Shown here piece by piece: positions 47,065 through 56,043 of a stretch of 64,000 bases of DNA; position 1 is the stretch's first letter; every line of letters begins with the position of its first letter. This DNA is from Bifidobacterium crudilactis (lineage in GTDB: Bacteria; Actinomycetota; Actinomycetes; Actinomycetales; Bifidobacteriaceae): positions 431,108-495,107 of the forward strand of contig NZ_JHAL01000001.1 in assembly GCF_000738005.1 (NCBI RefSeq), given 5' to 3'. Made by a program: the position numbers and the translations under genes. The notes under the pieces are model-generated. The model saw nothing but the letters and a program-made list of their open reading frames with translations. It did not search any database and was not told the DNA's origin.

Positions 47065-49023
47065 GTGGCAACAAGCCAAAAACTCACTGATATGAAACTG
47101 CCTGAGCTCAAGGAGCTTGCCAAGCAGCTCGGTCTGCGAGGCACCTCCACGATGCGAAAGCCCGCTCTCATTGCAACGATAGAAGCGGCACGCTCGGGCG
47201 GCGAGGCACCTGCGGGAGTGACAGTGCGCTCCGTCAATGCCAATCAGCAGGAATCTGTTGACAGCAAGGAATCGGAAAACGGCACCCTTGGTGCTTCGAA
47301 CAACGCGGGAAGCGATGAACGCTCTCGCGAAAGTGCACAGGCCGAGGAGAGTGGAATCTCTCAGGCTTCGGGCGCGGGTCAAACACGTCGCGTCCATGAT
47401 GCCAAGTCAGACGATGTGTTCACTCCCAGCGCGGCAGTCGACGCACCATCGAAGCGGGGCACCTCGCAAGATGGTCAGCCGACCCGTACCCACAAGGACG
47501 GGGATGCGCTGACGCTGCCACGTCGCAGACGCAATCGTTCTCAAGCCGCGAGCGAGGACAGCAACGATCACGGTTCGGTACGCGATCTCGATGACATCCT
47601 GGCGGTATTGCCTAATCGCAATGAGCATAGCCAGCAGCGCAGCAATGATCATGAAGGCAATGGCGAAGAGCACGAGTTCGTTCGTCGTGGACGTCGTGAC
47701 AGGAGTGAACGCAACGATCGCGGTGGCCGAGGCAATCGTAATGACCGCGGTTCAGACCGTAATGATCGCAACGATCGTAATGATCGCAATGACCGCAATG
47801 GTGAACGCCGCAACCGTAACCGCCGCGACCGTTCAGCGGACTACGAGGCACGCGAGGAAGACCGTCGTGAGGACTCGCAGCAGGAGGAGCTGGTTCCCGT
47901 TGCAGGCATCGTAGACGTGTTGGACTCCTATGCGTTCATCAGGACCTCCGGATACCTGCCCGGCCCGAATGACGTCTATGTCTCGATGGGACAGGTTCGT
48001 AAATACGCGTTGCGCAAGGGCGATGCGGTCCATGGCGCCATCAGGCCTCCACGCGAGGGGGATCGGCGCAATCAACGCCAGAAATTCGTACCGCTGCAGT
48101 CCATCGACTCGGTCAACGGCATGAGCATCGAGGATGCTTCGAACAGGGCGCATTTTAACAAGCTCACACCGCTGTATCCCCAGGAACGTCTGAGGATGGA
48201 GACCCAGCCGAACAAGCTCACCGGACGGTTGATCGATATCATCTCGCCTATCGGCAAGGGACAGCGTGGCCTGATAGTCTCCCCACCCAAGGCGGGCAAG
48301 ACCATCACCCTGCAGAATATCGCCAACTCCATCTCCACGAACAACCCCGAGGTTCATCTGATGGTCGTCCTCGTCGATGAGCGTCCTGAGGAAGTCACCG
48401 ATATGGAGCGCACGGTTCAGGGTGAAGTCATCTCATCCACATTCGACCGTCCCGCATCCGATCACACCACGGTCGCCGAGCTTGCCATCGAACGTGCCAA
48501 GCGTCTGGTCGAGCTGGGTCAGGACGTCGTGGTGCTGCTCGACTCGATGACCCGTCTCGCGCGCGCTTACAACATCGCCGCCCCGGCTTCAGGGCGTATC
48601 CTTTCAGGCGGCGTCGACGCGCAGGCCTTGTACCCGCCGAAGAAGTTCTTCGGAGCTGCACGCAATATCGAAAACGGCGGCTCGCTGACGATTATCTCTT
48701 CCGCATTGGTGGAGACCGGTTCCAAGATGGACGAAGTGATTTTCGAGGAGTTCAAGGGCACCGGCAATATGGAGCTGCGTCTCTCCAGGGAACTCGCCGA
48801 CAAGCGCCTCTTCCCTGCCATCGACATCATCTCTTCGGGTACGCGACGTGAGGAGCTCATCACGCCACCGGAGGAGCTTGCAGTCATCTACAGGCTGCGT
48901 CGTGCCTTCGGCGGCATGGAGCCCGAGCAGGCCTATCAGACTCTGGTACCGCGTCTGAAGAAAACGCCATCCAACCGGGACTTCCTCGCGGCCATCACCT
49001 CAACGATGCCTCAGGTCAAATAA
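47065..49023 (+). CDS. rho: Transcription termination factor Rho
   Basis: 652 residues from GTG 47065; the protein opens with the Rho_N block KLTDMKLPELKELAKQLGL. A large actinobacterial insertion (about residues 55-275) follows, rich in Ser/Glu, then Arg/Asn/Asp with four tandem Asn-Asp-Arg units. The cold-shock-like RNA-binding domain starts at GIVDVLDSYAFIRTSGYL. The ATPase has the P-loop SPPKAGKTITLQ, VLVDERPEEVTDMER, the DSMTRLARAYN block and FEEFKGTGNMELRLSRELA (in part). The hexamer ends transcription and unwinds RNA-DNA hybrids. Strong terminator behind. Confidence 0.97.
   Translation: MATSQKLTDMKLPELKELAKQLGLRGTSTMRKPALIATIEAARSGGEAPAGVTVRSVNANQQESVDSKESENGTLGASNNAGSDERSRESAQAEESGISQASGAGQTRRVHDAKSDDVFTPSAAVDAPSKRGTSQDGQPTRTHKDGDALTLPRRRRNRSQAASEDSNDHGSVRDLDDILAVLPNRNEHSQQRSNDHEGNGEEHEFVRRGRRDRSERNDRGGRGNRNDRGSDRNDRNDRNDRNDRNGERRNRNRRDRSADYEAREEDRREDSQQEELVPVAGIVDVLDSYAFIRTSGYLPGPNDVYVSMGQVRKYALRKGDAVHGAIRPPREGDRRNQRQKFVPLQSIDSVNGMSIEDASNRAHFNKLTPLYPQERLRMETQPNKLTGRLIDIISPIGKGQRGLIVSPPKAGKTITLQNIANSISTNNPEVHLMVVLVDERPEEVTDMERTVQGEVISSTFDRPASDHTTVAELAIERAKRLVELGQDVVVLLDSMTRLARAYNIAAPASGRILSGGVDAQALYPPKKFFGAARNIENGGSLTIISSALVETGSKMDEVIFEEFKGTGNMELRLSRELADKRLFPAIDIISSGTRREELITPPEELAVIYRLRRAFGGMEPEQAYQTLVPRLKKTPSNRDFLAAITSTMPQVK
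47761..47796 (+). repeat. 9-bp tandem repeat inside rho (Asn-Asp-Arg units)
   Basis: Four 9-bp units (AATGATCGC and close variants) stand head to tail at 47761-47796 and encode NDR four times, flanked by further diverged NDR/NER copies. It is in frame, so copy-number change would only lengthen or shorten the Rho insertion. Confidence 0.85.
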
Positions 49024-49050
49024 CTTCACGGCCCTTGAGGCCTGTGGCTA

Positions 49051-49105
49051 CACGAATGCGTGTGCCTCCGCTCTGATTTGAGAAGCGGAGGCACACGCAT
49101 TCGTG
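49051..49105 (+). terminator. Strong terminator hairpin after rho
   Basis: Perfect 22-bp stem (49051-49072 with 49084-49105; left arm starts CACGAATGCGTG and ends CCTCCGCT), 11-nt loop, 27 nt after the rho stop. Confidence 0.85.
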
Positions 49106-49164
49106 CTTCCTGTGCCGCTTACGGCGACCGGCTCAATGAATGCTCTGGTTGTATTCTATTAAGC

Positions 49165-49611
49165 ATGAGTGAAGCAGACGACGCAGGAAACTGGCCTCGG
49201 CCAGAGGAATACGAATCACAGAAGTACGAATCACAGACGACGGAGGCTTCCACCACGGTGGATGCGCAGAGCAGCAGCGATGATCCTGAGGTCGCCCGTT
49301 GCGTGGCGGGCATAGAAGCCCTCAGACAGTCAATCGATAACGTGGATACCGCGATTGTGTCTCTTCTCGCTGAACGCTTCAAATACACCTCGAGAGTGGG
49401 CGTGCTGAAGGCCAGGGCAGGCTTTGAACCCGCCGATTATCAACGCGAGCATATGCAAATCGAGCGACTCCACCGTATTGCACAGGATGCCGGGTTGGAT
49501 ACGGATATTGCAGAGATGTATCGGGAGTTCGTGGTTACCGAGGCTAAGAAACGCCATCGCAGAATAGCGGAGGAGGGCGGTGACCCGGGAGTTCTGGACG
49601 TGTTCGCCTAG
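49165..49611 (+). CDS. Chorismate mutase (AroQ type)
   Basis: 148 residues from ATG 49165, which sits 7 nt after a TATTCT -10-like box, so the message may be leaderless. Acidic Ser/Glu-rich N-terminal 50 residues precede an AroQ helix bundle: IEALRQSIDNVDTAIVSLLAERF, YTSRVGVLKARAGF, then REHMQIERLHRIAQDAGLD and a final helix MYREFVVTEAKKRHRRIA. Arg, Lys and Glu residues expected in the active site are present. It converts chorismate to prephenate for Phe/Tyr. No other aromatic gene is adjacent. Repeat copy 4 begins 13 nt after the stop. Confidence 0.92.
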   Translation: MSEADDAGNWPRPEEYESQKYESQTTEASTTVDAQSSSDDPEVARCVAGIEALRQSIDNVDTAIVSLLAERFKYTSRVGVLKARAGFEPADYQREHMQIERLHRIAQDAGLDTDIAEMYREFVVTEAKKRHRRIAEEGGDPGVLDVFA

Positions 49612-49624
49612 GCCCTCCAAATAC

Positions 49625-49695
49625 GATAACTGCACTAAAAGGACAGCTTTGTGGTAATAATTTCACCACAAAGCTGTCCTTTTAGTGCAGTTATC
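49625..49695. repeat. Dispersed palindromic element, copy 4 (extended stem)
   Basis: Arms 49625-49647 and 49673-49695 as in copy 1. Here the loop also pairs (TTTGTGGT at 49648-49655 with ACCACAAA at 49665-49672), giving an uninterrupted 31-bp stem and a 9-nt loop. It lies between convergent chorismate mutase and valS, 13 and 25 nt from their stops. Confidence 0.95.
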
Positions 49696-49720
49696 TAACC
49701 CAAAGCCCTTGGTGGTGGTG

Positions 49721-52456
49721 TCAGCGCTTGGGCTTCTTCACAGGTGGCTCACCGAGGGTGCTGTCAACCACGGTGATCGCGGTCTCGTCGGATTGTTCCG
49801 CAGTGCCGTCGGCGGCATCCGCTTCCACAAAACGCAGTTCGCCGGTGACTCTTCCGGCTTCGGCGATGTCGGCCTGTGCTTCGCGGACTGCTGCGATCGC
49901 TTCGGAGGGAACCGCCAGTCTTGCACTGAGAATCGGTGTTTTCATCGATACCTTGGCCTCGGACTTGATTTTCCGCAGCTCCGCCAAAGCCTGACCCGCC
50001 CAGACCAACACATCCGGCCGGACATCGCCGCAAGCCTGTTCATAGGCTTCAGACGTGGGCCAGCTCGCGAGGTGCACGGAAGCGGAGCCTTCGTGCATCC
50101 AACCCCAGACCTCTTCGCATGCGAATGGCAGATAAGGGGCGAACAGGCGAGCGAAGGCGTCCAGAACGAGGCCGAGTGTGGTTCTGGCCGAGCGCACCGC
50201 CTGTTCGGAAGGCACGAGACCGGTGGCATCAGCGGTACCGTAGGCGCGGTTCTTCGCGAGTTCGATGTAATCGTCGCAGAAATCCCAGAAGAAACTTTCG
50301 ATGACTTCCAGGGCTTTGGAATGCTCGTATGTATCCAGGCTTTCCGTGGCATCACGGATGACGGATGCCAGACGTGCGATGACCGCACGATCCAGGGTCT
50401 CGGTGACGTCGCTGAGTTTCCATTCGACCTTGGCGGGCGATGCGACGTGATGGTTCTCGTCTTCGCGGCCGATGGCCAGGGCGAACTTCGTGGCGTTGAG
50501 CAGCTTGATGGACAGACGGCGACCGATTTTCATCTGTCCTTCGTCATATGTGGCATCGAGTCCCAGTCGAGCCGAAGCCGCCCAATAACGGACCGCATCC
50601 GCGCCGAATTTGGCGATCGGTTCGTTGGGTACGACTACGTTGCCCTTCGACTTGCTCATCTTCTTATGATCGGGATCGAGAATCCACCCTGAAAGCGCCG
50701 TATGGGCCCAGGGGAGGCATCCGTCTTCCAAGTGGGCGCGTGCCACGGAGCTGAACAGCCAGGTACGGATGATGTCCTGTCCCTGGGGGCGCAGATCCAT
50801 CGGGAAGGTCGCGGCATGCAGACTTTCGTTTTCCTTGCCGGGCTCGGCCCAGCGGGTGACGATCTGCGGTGTCAGAGAGCTCGTGGCCCAAGTGTCCATG
50901 ATGTCGCGTTCGGCGGTGAAGCCGCCGGCCTGGTCACGTTGCGACTCGTCGTAGCCCGCAGGCGTATCCGTGGTCGGATCGATGGGAAGCTGATCCTCGC
51001 CGGGGGTGATGATTTTGGAGAAGTCCGCGTTGCCGTTCGCGTCGACTTCGTACCACAGCGGGAAGGGAACGCCGAAGAAGCGCTGGCGTGAGACCAGCCA
51101 ATCGCCGTTGAGTCCGTGCACCCAATTGTCGTAGCGCACCCTCATGAAATCGGGATGGAACTCAAGTTCCTTGCCGCGTTCTATGAGCTGGGCGTTCAGT
51201 GCTGCATCGGTGCCGCCGTTGCGGAGGTACCACTGACGTGAAGTGACGATTTCCAAGGGTTTGTCGCCCTTTTCGTAGAAATTCGTCATACGCTTGGTCG
51301 GTGTGGGCTCCCCATCCAGGTCTCCGGACTCGCGCAGGGCATCCACGATGATCTTTCGTGCGGAAAAGACCGTTTTGCCTTCGGTTTGCTCGAATATCGA
51401 GCGTCCTGCCTCATCCGTGATCCACTCCGGGACGTTCATCACGATGCGTCCGTTGCGTTGGATGATGGACCTGGTGGGCAGGTGGAGTTCCCTCCACCAT
51501 TGCACGTCGGTGATGTCGCCGAAGGTGCAGCACATCGCGATGCCGGCGCCTTTCTCCATTTCGGCCGCAGGATGGGCGAGGATGGGAACCTCGACGTGGA
51601 ACAGCGGTGAATATACCGTTTCGCCGAAATGTGCCTTGTATCGGTCGTCGTCGGGGTGCGCGATGAGTGCGCCGCAAGCAGCCAGCAGTTCGGGTCGTGT
51701 GGTCTCGATGTACAGCGGCGTTCCGTCCGCGAAGCGGAAGGCGATTTTGTGGTAGAAACCGGGGTATTCACGCGATTCCAGTTCTGCCTGGGCTACTGCG
51801 GTCTGGAACGTCACGTCCCACAGTCCGGGTGCTTCCTGCTGGTATGCCTCGCCGCGGGCAAGGTTGCGCAGGAATGCCTTCTGCGCAACGCGACGAGGGT
51901 GTTCGCCGATGGTGTGGTAGGTCTGTTTCCAGTCCACGGAAAGTCCAAGGGACTTCCAGAGTGCCTCGAAGAGTTTTTCGTCTTCGCCCGTAAGGCGTTC
52001 GCACAGTTCGATGAAGTTCTGCCGGGAGACGGGAACCTGGTCGCGGGCTTCGATTTTCTTGCCCTCGGTGCCTTCGAAAGGAGGTTTGAATTCAGGATCG
52101 TATCTGAGCGAGGTATCGACCCGCACCCCGTAATAATTCTGCACACGACGTTCCGTCGGCAGTCCGTTGTCGTCCCAGCCCATCGGGTAGAAGACGTCGA
52201 ATCCCTGCATGCGCTTGAATCTGGCGATGACATCGGTGTGAGTGTAGGAGAACACATGTCCCACGTGCAGATGACCCGACACCGTTGGCGGAGGTGTGTC
52301 GATGGAGTAGACGCCGCTACGTTCCGCGGTGTTGCGGAAACGGTATGTTCCCTTCTCCTCCCATTGCTTGCACCACTTGTCTTCCAAGCCATCCACACCC
52401 ACGTGGTCGGGTAATGCAGTCAGGCTCGCCTGTATGCTTTCAGTGTTCTCGCTCAT
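49721..52456 (-). CDS. valS: Valine--tRNA ligase
   Basis: 911 residues from ATG 52456; an in-frame TTG at 52465 would add three. Class I synthetase: HIGH motif as HVGHVFSYTH, KMSKS as KKMSKSKGNVVV, and editing (CP1) domain between them, with the zinc-like and proofreading blocks. YPMGWDDNGLPTERRVQNYYG and SWPTSEAYEQ are typical. The C-terminus ends after an anticodon-domain segment with LRKIKSEAKVSMKTP and lacks the long coiled-coil tRNA arm of E. coli ValS, resembling the archaeal/actinobacterial variant. It charges tRNA-Val. It ends convergently with chorismate mutase at repeat copy 4. Confidence 0.95.
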   Translation of the reverse strand: MSENTESIQASLTALPDHVGVDGLEDKWCKQWEEKGTYRFRNTAERSGVYSIDTPPPTVSGHLHVGHVFSYTHTDVIARFKRMQGFDVFYPMGWDDNGLPTERRVQNYYGVRVDTSLRYDPEFKPPFEGTEGKKIEARDQVPVSRQNFIELCERLTGEDEKLFEALWKSLGLSVDWKQTYHTIGEHPRRVAQKAFLRNLARGEAYQQEAPGLWDVTFQTAVAQAELESREYPGFYHKIAFRFADGTPLYIETTRPELLAACGALIAHPDDDRYKAHFGETVYSPLFHVEVPILAHPAAEMEKGAGIAMCCTFGDITDVQWWRELHLPTRSIIQRNGRIVMNVPEWITDEAGRSIFEQTEGKTVFSARKIIVDALRESGDLDGEPTPTKRMTNFYEKGDKPLEIVTSRQWYLRNGGTDAALNAQLIERGKELEFHPDFMRVRYDNWVHGLNGDWLVSRQRFFGVPFPLWYEVDANGNADFSKIITPGEDQLPIDPTTDTPAGYDESQRDQAGGFTAERDIMDTWATSSLTPQIVTRWAEPGKENESLHAATFPMDLRPQGQDIIRTWLFSSVARAHLEDGCLPWAHTALSGWILDPDHKKMSKSKGNVVVPNEPIAKFGADAVRYWAASARLGLDATYDEGQMKIGRRLSIKLLNATKFALAIGREDENHHVASPAKVEWKLSDVTETLDRAVIARLASVIRDATESLDTYEHSKALEVIESFFWDFCDDYIELAKNRAYGTADATGLVPSEQAVRSARTTLGLVLDAFARLFAPYLPFACEEVWGWMHEGSASVHLASWPTSEAYEQACGDVRPDVLVWAGQALAELRKIKSEAKVSMKTPILSARLAVPSEAIAAVREAQADIAEAGRVTGELRFVEADAADGTAEQSDETAITVVDSTLGEPPVKKPKR

Positions 52457-52728
52457 AGCGTCCAAGTTTATGAATCCAGCGTGACATGTTCGGCGCGGAC
52501 AACCTCGGCATCAGAGGCGTCGCAGAGTCATGTGGGATTTGTCATCGTTTCCTGAGCCGCCGCATGTCGCTTAGCAATGCGTCGCCAGTGCAGAAGAGAG
52601 GACGTACGAGCTCCTTCACAAGGCAGTATGGGGGAGCCGGTTATTCGACTGGAAAACTGATAAGGGATGTCTGTCGCGGGCGAAGCAGCGAGCAAGTCAG
52701 ACCTTGTCTTGGGTGTTGAGAGGCCTGG

Positions 52729-54267
52729 TTATTCCTTCGAGATATTCCAGAGAGGGAGGTATGTGGTGGTCATGTTGGTGGGAACGCCCTTGAGATTCCT
52801 GCTGTAGGCAGTCACCGGCACCTTCATGTACAGCCAATCGGCAGGTGCACCCTGGCTGACGGCCTTCGCGTATTCCTGGAGCTCCCGGGTATGGTCCGCC
52901 TCGGAGGTTGCGGCCTGCGCAAGACGGTAATGGTTCTGTGCATCCGGATTGTCGAATCTGGTGATGGATTTCGACGGGTCCGCATATTGTGCGGAGTCGG
53001 TCGCGGAGGATGTGGTGATAATCGTCATGTCGAAGGCGCGTTGCGATTCCACTCGCTGTTTCCAGTCGGCATCATTGACCATGGTCACCGTGACCGGTAT
53101 TCCCCCCTTGGCCAGTTGGGCCTTGACGAGCTGTCCGAGTTGCTCGCCGTAAGAGTCCTGATAGACCAGGCGCAGGCTTCCCCCGTAATATGAGGGCGGG
53201 AAATAGGCCGCCAAGGCCGAGCCCTTGGTGATGTCCAGAGGGAATAATCCGGTGAGATCCTCGTAACCGGCGTCCAATGGAGACAACGGTCCGCCGATGG
53301 CCGCTCCCAGCCCCTGCTGCTTGCTGATGATGTCGTCGTTGTCGACAAGAAAGCGGATGGCCTGACGTAGTCGTTGATCGGACAATACCGAGCTGGTGTC
53401 GGTGTTGAATGCGAGGACCACCGCGTCTTGGCTGAGTCCCTTGGCGACGGCGAGGGAAGTATTGTTCTGCGCTGTCTGGAGTCCCGCTGCATCGAGCGGC
53501 GTCGCCACATCCACATCGCCTGATTCCAAAGCCTTCGACAACTCGCTGGCGTTGCCGTAATAGCGAAGGGTGACGTCGCCGATTTTGGGTGCCGACGCCC
53601 AATACCGGGTGTTCCGGCTTAGCGTCAGGCTTGAGCCCTTGTTCCATTGCGATACCACATACGGGCCTGAGCCTATCGCCTGCGAGGAGTAGTTGAGTTT
53701 GGCATCTTGGTCGTAGATGATTCCAGCTCTGCCGGAAAGCGTCTGCAGCAGATCGGGTGACGGTGATTTCAGCGTGATGCGCACACTGTGGTCGTCCAGC
53801 TCGTTGACTGCGCTGAGTGCCGAAAGAGCGTCGGACCCTTGAAACTTCTTGGTGATTGTCTGTTGCAGAGACCACACCACGTCCTGGGCGTTGAGTTCGT
53901 CACCGTTGCTGAATGTGACGTTGTCACTGAGATGGAAGGTGTATGTCAAACCGTTGCCGCTGACATCCCATGATTTTGCTATTGCCGCCTCGGGGGCGTT
54001 CCTGTCGTTTTTCCCGACGAGAGTCTGATAGACATTGCCCAGCAGGGCCTGCGTAATCGCCGGCTCCTGTTCGCTTCGAATATCCAGCGATTGCGGTGCG
54101 TCGAGAACCCCCACGGATATGCTCTCCTGCGAGGTCAGGGGATTGCTGACCAGTGGCAGGCGGTGGTTGAACGTCGACCAGACAATCCATGCGATTGACC
54201 CCAACACCACAAGCGTCACAAGGAAGATGATGCCGGATTTCCACGACCGTTGTTCTTTCCTCTGCAT
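52729..54267 (-). CDS. ABC transporter substrate-binding protein, family 5 (peptide/OppA-like)
   Basis: 512 residues. An N-terminal hydrophobic segment (IIFLVTLVVLGSIAWIVW) has no lipobox cysteine and no clear cleavage site, so the protein may stay anchored by this helix. The rest is a class C solute-binding fold: VGVLDAPQSLDIRS at the start, YQTLVGKND, KSWDVSGNGLTYTFHL...FSNGDELNAQDVVWSLQQ (cited in part) and AIGSGPYVVSQW. These proteins bring oligopeptides to Opp/Dpp permeases. No permease or ATPase genes adjoin it, so it is an orphan. A 263-nt gap (52466-52728) before it, next to valS, contains nothing recognised. Confidence 0.88.
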   Translation of the reverse strand: MQRKEQRSWKSGIIFLVTLVVLGSIAWIVWSTFNHRLPLVSNPLTSQESISVGVLDAPQSLDIRSEQEPAITQALLGNVYQTLVGKNDRNAPEAAIAKSWDVSGNGLTYTFHLSDNVTFSNGDELNAQDVVWSLQQTITKKFQGSDALSALSAVNELDDHSVRITLKSPSPDLLQTLSGRAGIIYDQDAKLNYSSQAIGSGPYVVSQWNKGSSLTLSRNTRYWASAPKIGDVTLRYYGNASELSKALESGDVDVATPLDAAGLQTAQNNTSLAVAKGLSQDAVVLAFNTDTSSVLSDQRLRQAIRFLVDNDDIISKQQGLGAAIGGPLSPLDAGYEDLTGLFPLDITKGSALAAYFPPSYYGGSLRLVYQDSYGEQLGQLVKAQLAKGGIPVTVTMVNDADWKQRVESQRAFDMTIITTSSATDSAQYADPSKSITRFDNPDAQNHYRLAQAATSEADHTRELQEYAKAVSQGAPADWLYMKVPVTAYSRNLKGVPTNMTTTYLPLWNISKE

Positions 54268-54294
54268 ATCGCCGAGTCTATAGGATGGGCTGTC

Positions 54295-54969
54295 CTACGT
54301 TGTGGGAGTGATTTCTGCGCTGGGGCAGGTGTCTGCCAAGGGGCAACGGCTGCATTCGGGCTTTCTGGCATGGCATACGGCACGCCCATGGAGTATGAGC
54401 CTGTGCGAAAGGTCGGTCCATGTCTCCGGAGGAAAGTACGAAGTGATTTCATGCTCGATGTGTACAGGGTCGGGATGCGGCGACTTCCAATCCTCCCTCC
54501 ACCGCAGTCTGCGGGTGAGGCGGATCACATGCGTGTCAACGGGGAATCCGGGAATCCTGAAGGCGTTGCCCAGCACCACATTCGCCGTTTTCCTCCCGAC
54601 TCCGGGCAGACTGGTCAGTTCATCCATGGTGTGGGGGACCACAGAGTCGAAGCGGGTCACCAGGGCGGCGCCGAGACCGATGAGATGCTTCGCTTTGGCG
54701 TGGTAGAAGCCGGTCGAGTGGATGATGTCCTCAAGCTGCGAGGGGTTTGCCGCCGCCAGCGCCTCAGCCGTCGGATAGGTATCGAAGAGCTCCGGTGTGA
54801 CCATATTGACGCGCACATCCGTGGTTTGCGCGCTGAGCACCGTGGCGACCAGCAGCTCCAGAGGAGATGAGAAGTCTAGCGCGCATCGCGGCGCGGGGTA
54901 CAGCATGCAGAGTTTCTCGTATTCCTCATGCATGCGTTCAAGGCGGTGGGCTTTGCTTTCCTTCGCCAT
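54295..54969 (-). CDS. nth: Endonuclease III (DNA glycosylase/AP lyase)
   Basis: 224 residues. The helix-hairpin-helix SLPGVGRKTANVVLGNAF carries the catalytic Lys, VDTHVIRLTRRLRW the catalytic Asp, and CHARKPECSRCPLADTC the C-x6-C-x2-C-x5-C iron-sulfur cluster. VATVLSAQTTDVRVN is a further signature. It removes oxidised pyrimidines and cuts AP sites in base-excision repair. ATG 54969 opens MAKESKAHRLERM. It is in the same direction as the solute-binding protein gene (27-nt gap) and the glnR-like gene. Confidence 0.95.
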   Translation of the reverse strand: MAKESKAHRLERMHEEYEKLCMLYPAPRCALDFSSPLELLVATVLSAQTTDVRVNMVTPELFDTYPTAEALAAANPSQLEDIIHSTGFYHAKAKHLIGLGAALVTRFDSVVPHTMDELTSLPGVGRKTANVVLGNAFRIPGFPVDTHVIRLTRRLRWREDWKSPHPDPVHIEHEITSYFPPETWTDLSHRLILHGRAVCHARKPECSRCPLADTCPSAEITPTT

Positions 54970-55092
54970 GGTTAGGATCGCTTCGTGAGATGCGTGCAGT
55001 CAGGTTGCGAGCAGGCTGAGGAGCTTGCCAATCCGCACGGCTTGAATGCACACGGTTCCAATGTACACAGTGCCAACCCGCGCAGGGCACGT

Positions 55093-55866
55093 CTATTCAT
55101 GGGTATCCGCGTCACCGTCGGGCAGGGATGCGATTGCCTGCGCGCGTGCCACGTCCTCTTGAAGGTCGCCTTCGGGTGGATCGAAACGGTATCCGACATT
55201 GCGGACCGTTCCAATCAGATGTTCATATTCGCCGCCAAGTTTGGCCCGAAGACGTCGGATATGCACATCAACGGTACGCGTGCCCCCGTAGTAATCGTAT
55301 CCCCAAACCTCTTGCAGCAGTTGGGCGCGGGTGAACACCCGGCTGGGATGCTGGACCAGATATTTCAGGAGTTCGAATTCCTTGTACGCCAAGTCAATCG
55401 GGCGTCCATGGAGACTTGCCGTGTATCCGTTGGTATCGACCACGAGATCGCCGGATCTGATCTGTCCGTCCAGACCTTCTATTGCCGTGTTCGCCTGAGT
55501 GGCATTGTCGGCGGCAGCGTTGCCGCGCTCGGAAACCAGGCGCAGCCGGGCCTCAACCTCTGCCGGGGATGCCGAGGACACCACGACGTCACTCACACCC
55601 CATTGTGAATTGACGACCGTGAAACCACCTTCGGTCAGCACGAGCATGATCGGAGTGGATAATCCGGAGGCATGAATGAGACGGCACAAGGTCTTCGCCG
55701 TCGCCAGATCATCGCGGGCGTCGAGAAAGAGGATGGTGTTCTCAGGCATTTTCACGAGGGAGGCCGCATCCATCGGCAGCACGCGTACACGGTGAGAAAG
55801 CAGCGCTAGTGAAGGCAACACGGTTGCAGGATCACCCGCAAACGTCATCAACGTCAAGTCGGTCAC
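55093..55866 (-). CDS. GlnR-like winged-helix response regulator
   Basis: 257 residues from GTG 55866, chosen because AAGGGG lies about 7 nt upstream and homologues begin at this point; ATG 55917 is a longer option. The N-terminal receiver-like domain (TDLTLMTFAGDPATVL, ILFLDARDDLATAKTLCRL, ILVLTEGGF-like VLTEGGFTVVNSQWG) is of the atypical GlnR type. The OmpR/PhoB winged helix (DLAYKEFELLKYLVQHPSRVFTRAQLLQEVWGYDYYGGTRTVDVHIRRLRAKLG, cited as KEFELLKYLVQHP and GTRTVDVHIRRLRAKLG) binds DNA. In actinobacteria GlnR controls nitrogen genes. No sensor kinase is adjacent, as is usual for GlnR. The C-terminus is extended by about 22 acidic residues. Confidence 0.88.
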   Translation of the reverse strand: MTDLTLMTFAGDPATVLPSLALLSHRVRVLPMDAASLVKMPENTILFLDARDDLATAKTLCRLIHASGLSTPIMLVLTEGGFTVVNSQWGVSDVVVSSASPAEVEARLRLVSERGNAAADNATQANTAIEGLDGQIRSGDLVVDTNGYTASLHGRPIDLAYKEFELLKYLVQHPSRVFTRAQLLQEVWGYDYYGGTRTVDVHIRRLRAKLGGEYEHLIGTVRNVGYRFDPPEGDLQEDVARAQAIASLPDGDADTHE

Positions 55867-56043
55867 GCCGGTTCCCCTTTGATATAAGGTCTGATAGCAG
55901 ACAATGTTGTGTTTCATTGTACAGTCGCGGAGATGATTGCTTTATTTTGTAATAGGAGTTGTGGACACTTCGCGCTAAATTGAGTTCTGGCGGTTCTTAG
56001 GCCGGAGCGTGGCATGGCCTTCGTGAGATCAAAGGATGTGGTT

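Noticed and set aside
52486..52719. 77-codon plus frame between valS and the solute-binding gene
   Set aside because: Short, Arg/Ser-rich and without start signals; more likely chance.
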